Source of the DNA: an uncultured Bacilli bacterium
GTDB lineage: Bacteria > Bacillota_I > Bacilli_A > RFN20 > DUOF01
Assembly: GCA_934183255.1 (NCBI GenBank)
Contig: CAKPSD010000001.1
Span: forward strand, 62,001 to 126,000
Direction: 5' to 3'
DNA length: 64,000 bases
The position numbers and the translations under genes are program-made. Shown in pieces: positions 1 through 7,544 of the stretch. Under the pieces are notes generated by a model that had not been told where the DNA came from, made no database searches, and saw only the letters and a list, made by a program, of their open reading frames with translations. Numbering within the stretch: position 1 is the first letter of the stretch; the number at the start of each line of letters is the position of its first letter.

Positions 1-2
1 AG

Positions 3-1289
3 AATACTTTACCAATTATGTATAGAGCTAAAAATGTTGTTGTAGCAGGTGATTCTAAACAGTTAAGACCATCATCAACATTTATGAAAAGATATACAGG
101 AGCAGATTATGATGATGAAATAGACTCAACTATTGATGCTAATTTAGAAGTTGAAAGTTTACTTGATTTAGCTACTTCAAGATTACAAGGAACTAACCTA
201 AATTATCACTATAGAAGTAAATATGAAGAATTAATAGATTTCTCTAATAACTATTTCTATGATGGTAATTTGGAAGTTGTACCTAATATTGCAGGTAGTA
301 AGAAAAATAATGCTATTAAGAGAATTAAAGTAGATGGAAGATGGGTTAATAGAAGAAATGAAGTAGAGGCTAATAGCGTAGTTCAATTATTAAAAACTAC
401 TTTATATAAGAGAAAAAATAACGAAAGTATAGGAATTATTGCTTTTAATAGTGAGCAAGCAAATGCAATTGAAGATGAGATTCAAAGAGAGTGTAAAAGA
501 GATAGTAAATTTGCAGATGCTGTTTTAAAAGAACAAAATAGATTTGATGGAAATGAAGATGTTTCTTTATTTGTTAAAAACCTAGAAAATGTTCAAGGTG
601 ATGAAAGAGATATTATAATTTTATCTATTGGATATGCGTATAATGATACTGGTAGATTGCTTGCTAATTTTGGATCTTTATCAGTTGAGGGTGGAGAAAA
701 TAGACTTAATGTTGCTATTTCTAGAGCTAAGAGTAAAACTTTTGTTGTTACTTCAATCGAACCAGAAGATTTAAAAGTAGAAAATAGTAAAAATGAAGGG
801 CCTAAAGTATTAAAAAAATACTTAACTTATGTTCGTGCGGTTTCTGATAATAAGAGAGAGCAAGCTAGAATTTGTTTGAATAATAAAGAAGAAAGTATGG
901 ATATTAATATTACTAGTAAAGATGTTATTGCTAAAGAAATAAAAGAAAGTCTTGAAGAATTAGGTTATAAAGTTAATGTTAAGATAGGTAATACTAATAG
1001 AAAGATAGATTTAGCAGTATATGATAAAGAGTTAGATAGATATATTTTAGGTATTGATTGTATTAATAAGGATTACAAGAGTTTTGATCAAATGATTGAA
1101 AGTAAAATTTATCATGTTGGATTTTTACAATCTAGAGGATGGAAGATTTATCCTGTATGGACTAGAGACTGGTGGTTAAACAAAAATAAGATAATTAATA
1201 ATATTGTTAAAGAAATAGAAAAAAATAAAAAAGAATTAACTAGTGAAAGTATAGAAAAACCAGTTAAAAAGACAAAAAAAACTAAATAA
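3..1289 (+). CDS. Superfamily 1 DNA/RNA helicase with C-terminal endonuclease-like domain (5' partial)
   Basis: The reading frame is open from base 3, so the N-terminus (including Walker A) lies outside the window. Helicase motifs seen in order are GDSKQL (motif III, about residue 20), NYHYRS (motif IV), NVQGDERDIIILS (motif V) and RLNVAISRAK (motif VI, near residue 240). The last 110 residues read IDLAVYD...ILGIDC...GWKIYPVWTRDWW. This resembles the Vsr-like MTES_1575 endonuclease domain found at the end of large DUF4011/UPF1-like helicases, which suggests a nucleic-acid repair or defence enzyme. The very end is a lysine-rich tail. A strong terminator follows. The helicase assignment is firm; the nuclease domain is by family resemblance only. 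Confidence 0.85.
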   Translation, partial: NTLPIMYRAKNVVVAGDSKQLRPSSTFMKRYTGADYDDEIDSTIDANLEVESLLDLATSRLQGTNLNYHYRSKYEELIDFSNNYFYDGNLEVVPNIAGSKKNNAIKRIKVDGRWVNRRNEVEANSVVQLLKTTLYKRKNNESIGIIAFNSEQANAIEDEIQRECKRDSKFADAVLKEQNRFDGNEDVSLFVKNLENVQGDERDIIILSIGYAYNDTGRLLANFGSLSVEGGENRLNVAISRAKSKTFVVTSIEPEDLKVENSKNEGPKVLKKYLTYVRAVSDNKREQARICLNNKEESMDINITSKDVIAKEIKESLEELGYKVNVKIGNTNRKIDLAVYDKELDRYILGIDCINKDYKSFDQMIESKIYHVGFLQSRGWKIYPVWTRDWWLNKNKIINNIVKEIEKNKKELTSESIEKPVKKTKKTK

Positions 1290-1295
1290 TTAGTA

Positions 1296-1328
1296 AACAC
1301 TTGCAATTATTGTAAGTGTTTTTTTTTA
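1296..1328 (+). terminator. Rho-independent terminator after the helicase gene
   Basis: An inverted repeat AACACTTGCA / TGTAAGTGTT with a short A/T loop is followed directly by a run of T. It lies seven bases after the helicase stop codon. Confidence 0.85.
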
Positions 1329-1382
1329 TCTTTTATTTTATTAATTATATCTATTTGATATACTTAAAAAGGAGGGGAAAAT

Positions 1383-1910
1383 ATGAAATATAATAATATT
1401 GAATTTGATGCAATAATGGCAACACCAGGCGTTGGGAAATCTTTTTTATGCGATAATGATAAAAGATTTATTGATGCAGATGAAGAAAGACTTCGTTGTA
1501 AATACTATGTTCCAGATGATATTTCAAGAATAGAACTTGAAAGAACAAAGGGAAATAGAACTTTCAAAAAACGTGTAAATGATGATGAATATATTAATAT
1601 GTTATATAAAAAATTAGATAATTATGTAAAGGAAGGAAAGATTATAATTGCTGCTCCTCATCCTGAACTATATAATTATTTTGCTTCAAGAAATATGAAA
1701 TTTGCTTTTATTTATCCTTCATTAGAAATGAGAAAAGAAATGATAGGTAGAATGGTTAGACGTGGAAATGGTGATGAACTTGTGAAAGATAATGATGATA
1801 AGTTTGAAGGCTTTTATGAGTCAAATAGTAAAGAAACACGTTCTGCTTTAAATTATGAGATGCAAAGTGGGGAATACCTTTCAGAAATAATAAAAAAATT
1901 TGGTATATAG
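1383..1910 (+). CDS. Small P-loop NTPase, possible nucleoside/nucleotide kinase-like protein
   Basis: This 175-residue protein begins with a beta strand and a Walker A-like loop, ATPGVGKSF, at residues 13-21, followed by FIDADEER, a layout seen in small kinases of the P-loop fold. An arginine-rich segment (GRMVRRGNGDE) near residue 125 could be the lid. The start has a good Shine-Dalgarno, GGAGGGG, eight bases upstream. I do not recognise a specific family. A phage-type or housekeeping nucleotide kinase and a zeta-toxin-like kinase are alternatives. It stands alone between a terminator and the thrS leader. Confidence 0.6.
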   Translation: MKYNNIEFDAIMATPGVGKSFLCDNDKRFIDADEERLRCKYYVPDDISRIELERTKGNRTFKKRVNDDEYINMLYKKLDNYVKEGKIIIAAPHPELYNYFASRNMKFAFIYPSLEMRKEMIGRMVRRGNGDELVKDNDDKFEGFYESNSKETRSALNYEMQSGEYLSEIIKKFGI

Positions 1911-1934
1911 TTTGTTTAAAAAAAGTAAATTTTA

Positions 1935-1962
1935 TTGATTTATAAAATTAATGATGTATAAT
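1935..1962 (+). promoter_or_regulatory. Sigma-A type promoter of the thrS T-box leader
   Basis: TTGATT at 1935-1940 and TATAAT at 1957-1962 are separated by 16 bases, just upstream of the T-box. Predicted start of transcription is near 1969. Confidence 0.7.
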
Positions 1963-1968
1963 GAAAGA

Positions 1969-2199
1969 AACGTTGATTAGGACGAGATTATATAATGGAG
2001 TTTGTAGAGAGTTAGTGGTTGGTGAAAACTAATAATAAAGTTATATAGTTACTACCTAGGAGTTCTACCTGTAATGGAGTAGCGATTGGTAAGCGTTAAT
2101 TACTTAAGTGAGAGCATAGTGATTCTATGAATTAGGATGGTACCGCTTGATAACAATAATTATTCAAGTTCCTATTATATTTTTAATAGGAACTTTTTT
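1969..2199 (+). promoter_or_regulatory. T-box riboswitch controlling thrS (threonine specific)
   Basis: The leader contains the conserved T-box core TTAGGATGGTACCGC at 2132-2146, whose TGG bulge pairs with the uncharged tRNA acceptor end, and an AGAGAG element near 2005 typical of Stem I. Candidate specifier codons ACT (2051-2053) and ACC (2054-2056) both encode threonine, agreeing with the downstream gene. The terminator is the perfect 12-bp stem AAGTTCCTATTA / TAATAGGAACTT at 2166-2194 followed by T6. Uncharged tRNA-Thr should favour the antiterminator and raise thrS expression. This also accounts for the roughly 340 bases without a gene before thrS. Confidence 0.92.
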
Positions 2200-2253
2200 A
2201 TTTAAAAAAGATGCTAAAATTTGATATTAAAATGTAAGAAGGGAGAAAGTACA

Positions 2254-3996
2254 ATGATTAATATTAAAGAAAATGAAAAATTAAGTGTTTTAAACCACAG
2301 TTGTGCACATTTACTTGCACAAGCAGTTAAACATTTGTATCCTAATGCAAAGTTTTGGGTAGGACCTGTTATTGAAAATGGATTCTATTATGATATGGAT
2401 TTGGGAGAAGATGTTATTAAAGAAGAAGATTTAGAGAAAATTGAAAAGGAAATGAAAAAGATTTCTAAAGATGGTAAAAGAATAGTTAGAAGAGAATTAA
2501 CTAAAGAAGAAGCTTTAGAAATGTTTGGTAATGATGAATACAAAGTAGATTTAATTGAAAACATGGATGATAGTAAAGTTATTACTTGCTATACTCAAGG
2601 TGATTTTACAGATTTATGTAGAGGTCCTCATGTTGAAACTGTTAAAGAAATTAAATATTTTAAACTATTAAAAGTTAATGGAGCATATTTTAAAGGCGAT
2701 AGTAAAAACAAGATGTTAACTAGAGTTTATGGTATTTGCTTTGATAATGAGGAAGATTTAAATAATTATTTAAATATGTTAGAGGAAGCTAAAAAACGTG
2801 ATCATAGAAAACTTGGAAAAGAGTTAGAAATATTTATGCTTAGTGAATATGGTCCTGGTTTTCCATTCTTTTTACCTAATGGTATGATTATTCGTAATGA
2901 ACTTGAAAATTTCTGGTATAAAGAACATGAAAAAGAAGGATATGTGTTTGTTAAAACTCCAATTATGTTAAGTCAAGAATTATGGGAAGTAAGTGGACAC
3001 TGGGCTAACTATAGAGAAAATATGTATACAAGTACAATCGATGATAAGTTATTTGCTATTAAACCAATGAACTGTCCAGGTGGTATGCTTGTATATAAAA
3101 ATAGTATTCACTCATATAAAGATTTACCTATTAGATGTGGTGAGTTAGGACTTGTTCATAGACATGAAGCAAGTGGTGCTTTAAGTGGCTTATTTAGAGT
3201 TAGAACATTTACTCAAGATGATGCTCATATTTTCATGAGAGATGATCAAATTGAAGAAGAAGTAGTTAGATTGATTCATTTTATTGAAAGATTCTATAAA
3301 GTATTTAATTTAGATTTCACTATTGAATTATCTACTAGACCAGAAGAAAAGTATATTGGTGCTCTTGAAATATGGAATAAGAGTGAAGAAGCTCTTGCTA
3401 ATGCTTGTAAGAAAGCTGGAAGAGATTTTAAGGTAAATCCTGGTGATGGTGCATTCTATGGGCCTAAACTAGATTTCCATATTAAGGATTCTATTGGTAG
3501 AGAATGGCAATGTGGTACTATTCAACTTGATATGAACTTACCAGAAAGATTTGATTTAACTTATATTGATAAAGATGGCAATAAGCAAAGACCTATTATG
3601 TTACATAGAGTTATATTTGGATCTATTGAAAGATTTATGGGCGTTTTAATTGAACACTATGCTGGTGCATTTCCATTATGGTTAAGTCCAACTCAAGTAA
3701 ATATTATTCCAGTTAATAATGAATATCATTTAGAATATAGTAAAGAATTATTAAAATTATTTAAGGATAATGATATCAGAGTAAAACTTGATGATAGAGA
3801 AGAAAAATTATCTTATAAGATGAGAGAGTCTCAAACTAAGAAAATACCTGTAACTTTAATTATTGGAGATAATGAAAAAAATAACAATTTAGTAAGTTAT
3901 AGAATTCACGGAAGTAAAGATACATTAACTTGCACTAAAGAAGAACTTGTAAATAAAATTAAGGAAGCTATAGCAAATAAAAGCTATAATATATAA
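2254..3996 (+). CDS. thrS: Threonine--tRNA ligase lacking the N-terminal TGS domain
   Basis: The class II aminoacyl-tRNA synthetase charges tRNA-Thr. The start is the ATG at 2254, preceded by the Shine-Dalgarno AGAAGGGAGA; an in-frame TTG at 2221 has none. The 580-residue product opens directly with the editing (N2) domain, whose zinc-type residues are in HSCAHLL and DLCRGPHV. The catalytic core has MNCPGG (zinc cysteine), FRVRTFTQDDAHIF (motif 2) and an HRVIFGSIERF motif 3. The C-terminus is the anticodon-binding domain. The usual TGS domain of about 60 residues is absent (Bacillus ThrS is about 640 residues). Regulation is by the upstream T-box. Confidence 0.97.
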   Translation: MINIKENEKLSVLNHSCAHLLAQAVKHLYPNAKFWVGPVIENGFYYDMDLGEDVIKEEDLEKIEKEMKKISKDGKRIVRRELTKEEALEMFGNDEYKVDLIENMDDSKVITCYTQGDFTDLCRGPHVETVKEIKYFKLLKVNGAYFKGDSKNKMLTRVYGICFDNEEDLNNYLNMLEEAKKRDHRKLGKELEIFMLSEYGPGFPFFLPNGMIIRNELENFWYKEHEKEGYVFVKTPIMLSQELWEVSGHWANYRENMYTSTIDDKLFAIKPMNCPGGMLVYKNSIHSYKDLPIRCGELGLVHRHEASGALSGLFRVRTFTQDDAHIFMRDDQIEEEVVRLIHFIERFYKVFNLDFTIELSTRPEEKYIGALEIWNKSEEALANACKKAGRDFKVNPGDGAFYGPKLDFHIKDSIGREWQCGTIQLDMNLPERFDLTYIDKDGNKQRPIMLHRVIFGSIERFMGVLIEHYAGAFPLWLSPTQVNIIPVNNEYHLEYSKELLKLFKDNDIRVKLDDREEKLSYKMRESQTKKIPVTLIIGDNEKNNNLVSYRIHGSKDTLTCTKEELVNKIKEAIANKSYNI

Positions 3997-4001
3997 CTAT
4001 C

Positions 4002-4766
4002 ATGAATATATTAAATGATTTTGATGAATGTAAAACAGCAATTATAAATCCTGATTACAATTCTTCTAAAATAGAGAATTTTCCTAAAATTGGTGTTACT
4101 TGTTTTTCTAAAAAAATAATAGATAAATTTGTAGAGGTTAATAATCCTGAAATTATAGGTTATTTAAAGAATACTAATGGACATGTTCCTATTTATAAGT
4201 TTAATTATAAAGGAGTAGATGTAGCCATTTATATGTCTCCAGTTGGAGCACCTGCTTGCACTAATTTTTATGAAGAAATACTGGCTAAAGGGTTAGAAAA
4301 ATTAGTTATGTTTGGTACATGTGGCGTTTTAGATAAGGATATTAAGGATTTGGCTATTATAATTCCTACAAGTGCTATTAGAGATGAAGGAACTAGTTAT
4401 CATTATGTTAAGAGTAGTGAAGAAATAAGTGTTAATGAAAAGTATGTTAGTGAATTTGTAGAAACACTAAATGAACATCATTATAGTTATATTAAGGGAA
4501 AGACATGGACGACAGATGCACCATATAGAGAAACTAAAGCTAAAATGAAAAAAAGAAAAGATCAAGGTTGTGTATGCGTAGAGATGGAGTGTAGCGCTAT
4601 GAGTGCAGTTAGTAAATTTAGAAATAAAGATTTTTTCCAGTTTTTCTATGCTGCAGATAACTTAGACAATGCTAAATGGGATTCAAGAAGTTTGGGTAAC
4701 GAAATATTATTAGATGAAAAAACTAGAATAATGTTACTTGCAATAGAGTTTGCTATAAAATTATAA
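4002..4766 (+). CDS. Nucleoside phosphorylase of the PNP/UDP family (uridine phosphorylase-like)
   Basis: This 254-residue protein has the PNP_UDP_1 hallmarks: a phosphate-site region MFGTCGVLD, the DEGTSYHY segment and VEMECSAM, in which the Glu-Met-Glu contacts ribose. Members split nucleosides with phosphate to release the base in salvage. It begins five bases after the thrS stop, with no obvious Shine-Dalgarno, and is probably co-transcribed with thrS, which would place a salvage enzyme under threonine T-box control. Substrate choice (uridine versus purine nucleoside) cannot be settled by eye. Confidence 0.85.
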   Translation: MNILNDFDECKTAIINPDYNSSKIENFPKIGVTCFSKKIIDKFVEVNNPEIIGYLKNTNGHVPIYKFNYKGVDVAIYMSPVGAPACTNFYEEILAKGLEKLVMFGTCGVLDKDIKDLAIIIPTSAIRDEGTSYHYVKSSEEISVNEKYVSEFVETLNEHHYSYIKGKTWTTDAPYRETKAKMKKRKDQGCVCVEMECSAMSAVSKFRNKDFFQFFYAADNLDNAKWDSRSLGNEILLDEKTRIMLLAIEFAIKL

Positions 4767-4770
4767 AAAT

Positions 4771-4794
4771 AAAAAGGAGGTGACTCCTTTTTTT
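4771..4794. terminator. Bidirectional terminator between convergent genes
   Basis: The repeat AAAAAGGAG / CTCCTTTTT with a GTGA loop has T on one side and A on the other. It can end both the thrS operon and the opposing histidine kinase gene. Confidence 0.75.
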
Positions 4795-5977
4795 AATTGA
4801 ATTCTACAATAAATTTGGTATATTTATTTTCTTCGCTATCAACTTTTATTTTTAAATTATTTGATTCTGTAATGGCTTTAGCAATTGATAAGCCAAGACC
4901 ACTACTTCCAGTAACTCTATTTCTTGATAAATCGCTTCTATAGAATCTTTCAAATATTTTTTCTCTTTCAGAGTCTTTAAAAGTACATCCTGTGTTGTAT
5001 ACATCAAATATTATATGTTTTTTATCCTTCTTTAAATTGATTTTTATTTTAGCATTATCTGAAGAATGCTTAATTGCATTATCTACTAAAATGTTAATTA
5101 ATTTTTTTATATCTTCTTCATTTCCTCTATATTCAATATTTTGTTCAACATTAATTGATAGCTTTTTATTGTTTTCAAAGGCAAGAGCTTCATAAGGAAG
5201 CACTTCATTTTTAACAAGTTTACTTAAATCAATTTTATCATTTATAATTTTTTCTTTTTCTTCTAATTTTGCTAATTGTAGCATATCTAAAACTAGTGAA
5301 TTCATTCTTAATGTTTGTGATTTAATATTATTTAATAAATCGTTATTTCCAATTTCTGAACTGAGTGCATCTACATTAGCGTTTATAACTGATAAAGGTG
5401 TTTTTAATTCATGACTTGAATCTGATATAAATCTTTTTTGCTTATCAAATGTTTCTTTTATTGGCTTTATTATCCAAAATGAAAGAAGAATTATTACAAT
5501 AAGTAAAAATGCTAATCCAATTATTGTAAATACAATTATAGTAAGTACTAATTTATTATATAAAGCATTTTCTATTTCTCTATCTATACCTACAATTACT
5601 AAATGATGCCCGTCATCAACTCTTAAATATTCAATATTTTTATAATTTCCTTCATCTTTTTTTAAGTTAATTATCTTATTTGATATATCAATAATTTCGT
5701 CATGAGAGAAAGTGTTTGTTTCATATCTCATATAGGTGATTGCATAATTGTTATCTAATTCTATTGCAAAACTTCTAGAGTTATTGATGTTATCAGATCT
5801 ATCTTCAAACAAGCTTGGATTTCGATAGTTTTTCATAGATAATTGAAGTGTTCTATGTACATCTTCATTTTTGTTTATTGTTATTTTAGTAATAACTGCT
5901 CCACTTATAGCTAAAACTAAAAAACTAATTAGAATCATTATCACACATACAATTTTAATTTGAACTTTTTTAATCAT
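4793..5977 (-). CDS. Two-component sensor histidine kinase
   Basis: This 394-residue membrane kinase has a transmembrane helix at residues 7-30, an extracytoplasmic sensor of about 110 residues, and a second helix at about 143-170. The phospho-accepting H-box is SSHELKTPLSV (His189). N-box (NILVDNAIKHS) and G-box (GSSGLGLSIAKA) motifs of the ATPase domain follow. There is no obvious HAMP domain. The gene overlaps the response-regulator gene by 8 bp, so the two form one operon and presumably a cognate pair. The sensed signal is unknown. Architecture and the TTAAG repeats nearby recall the streptococcal CiaRH pair, but this is only a resemblance. Confidence 0.95.
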   Translation of the reverse strand: MIKKVQIKIVCVIMILISFLVLAISGAVITKITINKNEDVHRTLQLSMKNYRNPSLFEDRSDNINNSRSFAIELDNNYAITYMRYETNTFSHDEIIDISNKIINLKKDEGNYKNIEYLRVDDGHHLVIVGIDREIENALYNKLVLTIIVFTIIGLAFLLIVIILLSFWIIKPIKETFDKQKRFISDSSHELKTPLSVINANVDALSSEIGNNDLLNNIKSQTLRMNSLVLDMLQLAKLEEKEKIINDKIDLSKLVKNEVLPYEALAFENNKKLSINVEQNIEYRGNEEDIKKLINILVDNAIKHSSDNAKIKINLKKDKKHIIFDVYNTGCTFKDSEREKIFERFYRSDLSRNRVTGSSGLGLSIAKAITESNNLKIKVDSEENKYTKFIVEFN

Positions 5978-6647
5978 TATCTTTTACCAATTTATATCCA
6001 CTTCCTCTAGAGGATTTTACTTCAACTTTAGAGTTCAAAGCAGATAATTTCCTTCTTATAAATGATATGTATACTTCAATTGTGTTGTATTCTACATCAC
6101 TATCATAACCCCATACTTTAGTAATGAAATACTCTTTTGGTGTCAAAGCATTTGTGTTTTTAAGCAAAATTTCCATTATTTCAAATTCTTTAGTTCCTAA
6201 TAATATTTTTTCATTATCTTTTATTAACTCATGTGAATCTATATTTAAAAGAATATCACCATATTCTAAACAATTATTATCAATATTATCTTTTCTTCTT
6301 GTTATTGCTTTTAATCTAGCCAGCAATTCTTCACTGCTAAAGGGTTTAGTAAGATAATCATCAGCGCCATTATCTAAACATTTTACTTTATCACTTACTT
6401 CCGTTTTAGCACTTAGCATAATAACCGGAGTTTTAACCTTATTATTTCTTATTCTTTTAAGAATTTCTATACCATCAATAACGGGTAACATGATATCTAG
6501 TACTATAGCATCATACATACCAGTCATAGCGTATTCAAGACCTTCTTCACCATCATTAGCTACATCAACATTATATTTATTATTTTTTAAAATGATTTCT
6601 AGAGCATCTGTAAGTTGCTTTTCATCATCTACTAGAAGTATTTTCAT
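5970..6647 (-). CDS. OmpR/PhoB-family response regulator
   Basis: The 225-residue protein has a receiver domain with acidic pair DD at 7-8, phospho-acceptor Asp51 in VLDIMLP and Lys101 in YLTKPF, then a winged-helix DNA-binding domain ending SSRGSGYKL. The Shine-Dalgarno GAGGTGG lies just upstream of the ATG. It is first in an operon with the sensor kinase. Its own promoter region holds two TTAAG half-sites 11 bp apart, the spacing expected for a regulator of this family binding as a tandem dimer, so autoregulation is likely (inference). Confidence 0.96.
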   Translation of the reverse strand: MKILLVDDEKQLTDALEIILKNNKYNVDVANDGEEGLEYAMTGMYDAIVLDIMLPVIDGIEILKRIRNNKVKTPVIMLSAKTEVSDKVKCLDNGADDYLTKPFSSEELLARLKAITRRKDNIDNNCLEYGDILLNIDSHELIKDNEKILLGTKEFEIMEILLKNTNALTPKEYFITKVWGYDSDVEYNTIEVYISFIRRKLSALNSKVEVKSSRGSGYKLVKDND

Positions 6648-6670
6648 AACTAATCCACCTCACTATGAGC

Positions 6671-6702
6671 ATTATAATATAAATTTCTTAAAAATAACTT
6701 AA
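6671..6702 (-). promoter_or_regulatory. Promoter and putative response-regulator site of the two-component operon
   Basis: Read on the minus strand, TTAAG at 6702-6698 and TTAAG at 6691-6687 form a direct repeat with an 11-bp period, followed ten bases later by a TATAAT -10 box at 6676-6671. The arrangement equals the published CiaR-type pattern TTAAG-N5-WTTAAG. That this regulator binds it is inference. Confidence 0.5.
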
Positions 6703-6774
6703 AATATTTAATTTTGTTTTTTAAGAAAAAATTATAAAAAATTTTTATTAAAAAAATATTGTTTCAATCTTCGT

Positions 6775-6795
6775 TTAAGGTTTCTTAAGTATAGT
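6775..6795 (+). promoter_or_regulatory. Putative activator-dependent promoter with TTAAG repeats, driving the candidate small RNA
   Basis: TTAAG occurs at 6775-6779 and 6785-6789, followed at once by a -10 box TATAGT at 6790-6795. No recognisable -35 hexamer sits at the proper distance, as expected for a promoter that depends on an activator bound to the repeats. A further half-site, TTAAG, is at 6721-6725. Confidence 0.45.
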
Positions 6796-6801
6796 TTTGC
6801 T

Positions 6802-6918
6802 TAAAGAAAGGAGCGTGAGCATTAATTTAAATTAGTAGGCTAAATTTTCAAAAAAGAAAATAGCTTTGACTAATAACCCTTCCCTTTGAGGCTGTAGTGA
6901 AATACTACAGCTTTTTTA
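6802..6918 (+). ncRNA. Candidate small regulatory RNA (or lemA leader attenuator)
   Basis: From the predicted start the transcript would fold into a hairpin (TTAGT, GCTA and TTTTC at 6832-6849 pairing with GAAAA, TAGC and ACTAA at 6856-6873). A single-stranded pyrimidine run CCCTTCCCTTT (6877-6887) follows, complementary to a ribosome-binding site, then a perfect terminator (GCTGTAGT / ACTACAGC, 6891-6911) with T6. No credible reading frame is present. The order stem-loop, anti-Shine-Dalgarno strand, terminator matches the streptococcal csRNAs controlled by CiaR. Together with the flanking promoters it fills the 322 bases between the regulator and lemA starts. An attenuator of lemA is the alternative. 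Confidence 0.5.
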
Positions 6919-6969
6919 TTGTGTGATTATTTATGATTTGATAAAATAAAAGAAGTGAGGTGCTTTTAT

Positions 6970-7539
6970 ATGGAATATATTATTGCTGGTATTATTATAG
7001 TTTTTATTATACTTATAATTATTTTTGGTTCATGTGTTTCAAAATATAATAAAATGATTAAATACAAGAATAGTGTTGAGGAAAGTCTTAAGTTAATTGA
7101 TATACATTTAAAATTAAGATTTGATTTAATTCCTAATTTAGTTGAATGTGTTAAAGGATATTGTAAGCATGAAGAAAAGGTTTTTAATACATTAATTGAA
7201 CTAAGAAAAAGGGGAATAAGTGCAAATAGTGAAGAAGAAAAATTAGAAATAGCTAACCAAACTCTTCCTAATATTAGACATGTTCTTGCTATTAGTGAAA
7301 ATTATCCTGAATTAAAAGCAGATGCTTTATTTAGAAGTTTAATGGATGAATTAGTAATTATTGAAGATAAAATTGCGGCATCTAGAAGATTTTATGATAG
7401 CAATGTTAATGAATATAATACATTAATTCAAACATTTCCTAATTCTATTATTGCTAACATGTTTAAATTTAAAAAAATGGAAATGTACAAAATTGATGCA
7501 GGTGAAAATTTAAATCCTAAAATTAATTTGGAGAAATAA
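6970..7539 (+). CDS. lemA: LemA family membrane protein
   Basis: The 189-residue protein has one N-terminal transmembrane helix (residues 3-22) followed by the LemA helical domain, recognised from YNKMIKYKNSVEESL, RFDLIPNLVECVKGY and RRFYDSNVNEYNTLIQTFP. The start is ATG 6970; the GTG at 6955 falls inside the Shine-Dalgarno GTGAGGTG. LemA proteins are widespread, membrane-anchored with the helical part probably outside, and of uncertain function. It is followed closely by two DUF3137 genes, a common neighbour, suggesting a shared membrane complex. Confidence 0.9.
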   Translation: MEYIIAGIIIVFIILIIIFGSCVSKYNKMIKYKNSVEESLKLIDIHLKLRFDLIPNLVECVKGYCKHEEKVFNTLIELRKRGISANSEEEKLEIANQTLPNIRHVLAISENYPELKADALFRSLMDELVIIEDKIAASRRFYDSNVNEYNTLIQTFPNSIIANMFKFKKMEMYKIDAGENLNPKINLEK

Positions 7540-7544
7540 TAAAA

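Noticed and set aside
6811..6835. Tiny reading frame starting at GTG 6815 after AAAGGAG
   Set aside because: The Shine-Dalgarno is only one base from the GTG and the frame stops after a few codons, so the region is better read as non-coding RNA.
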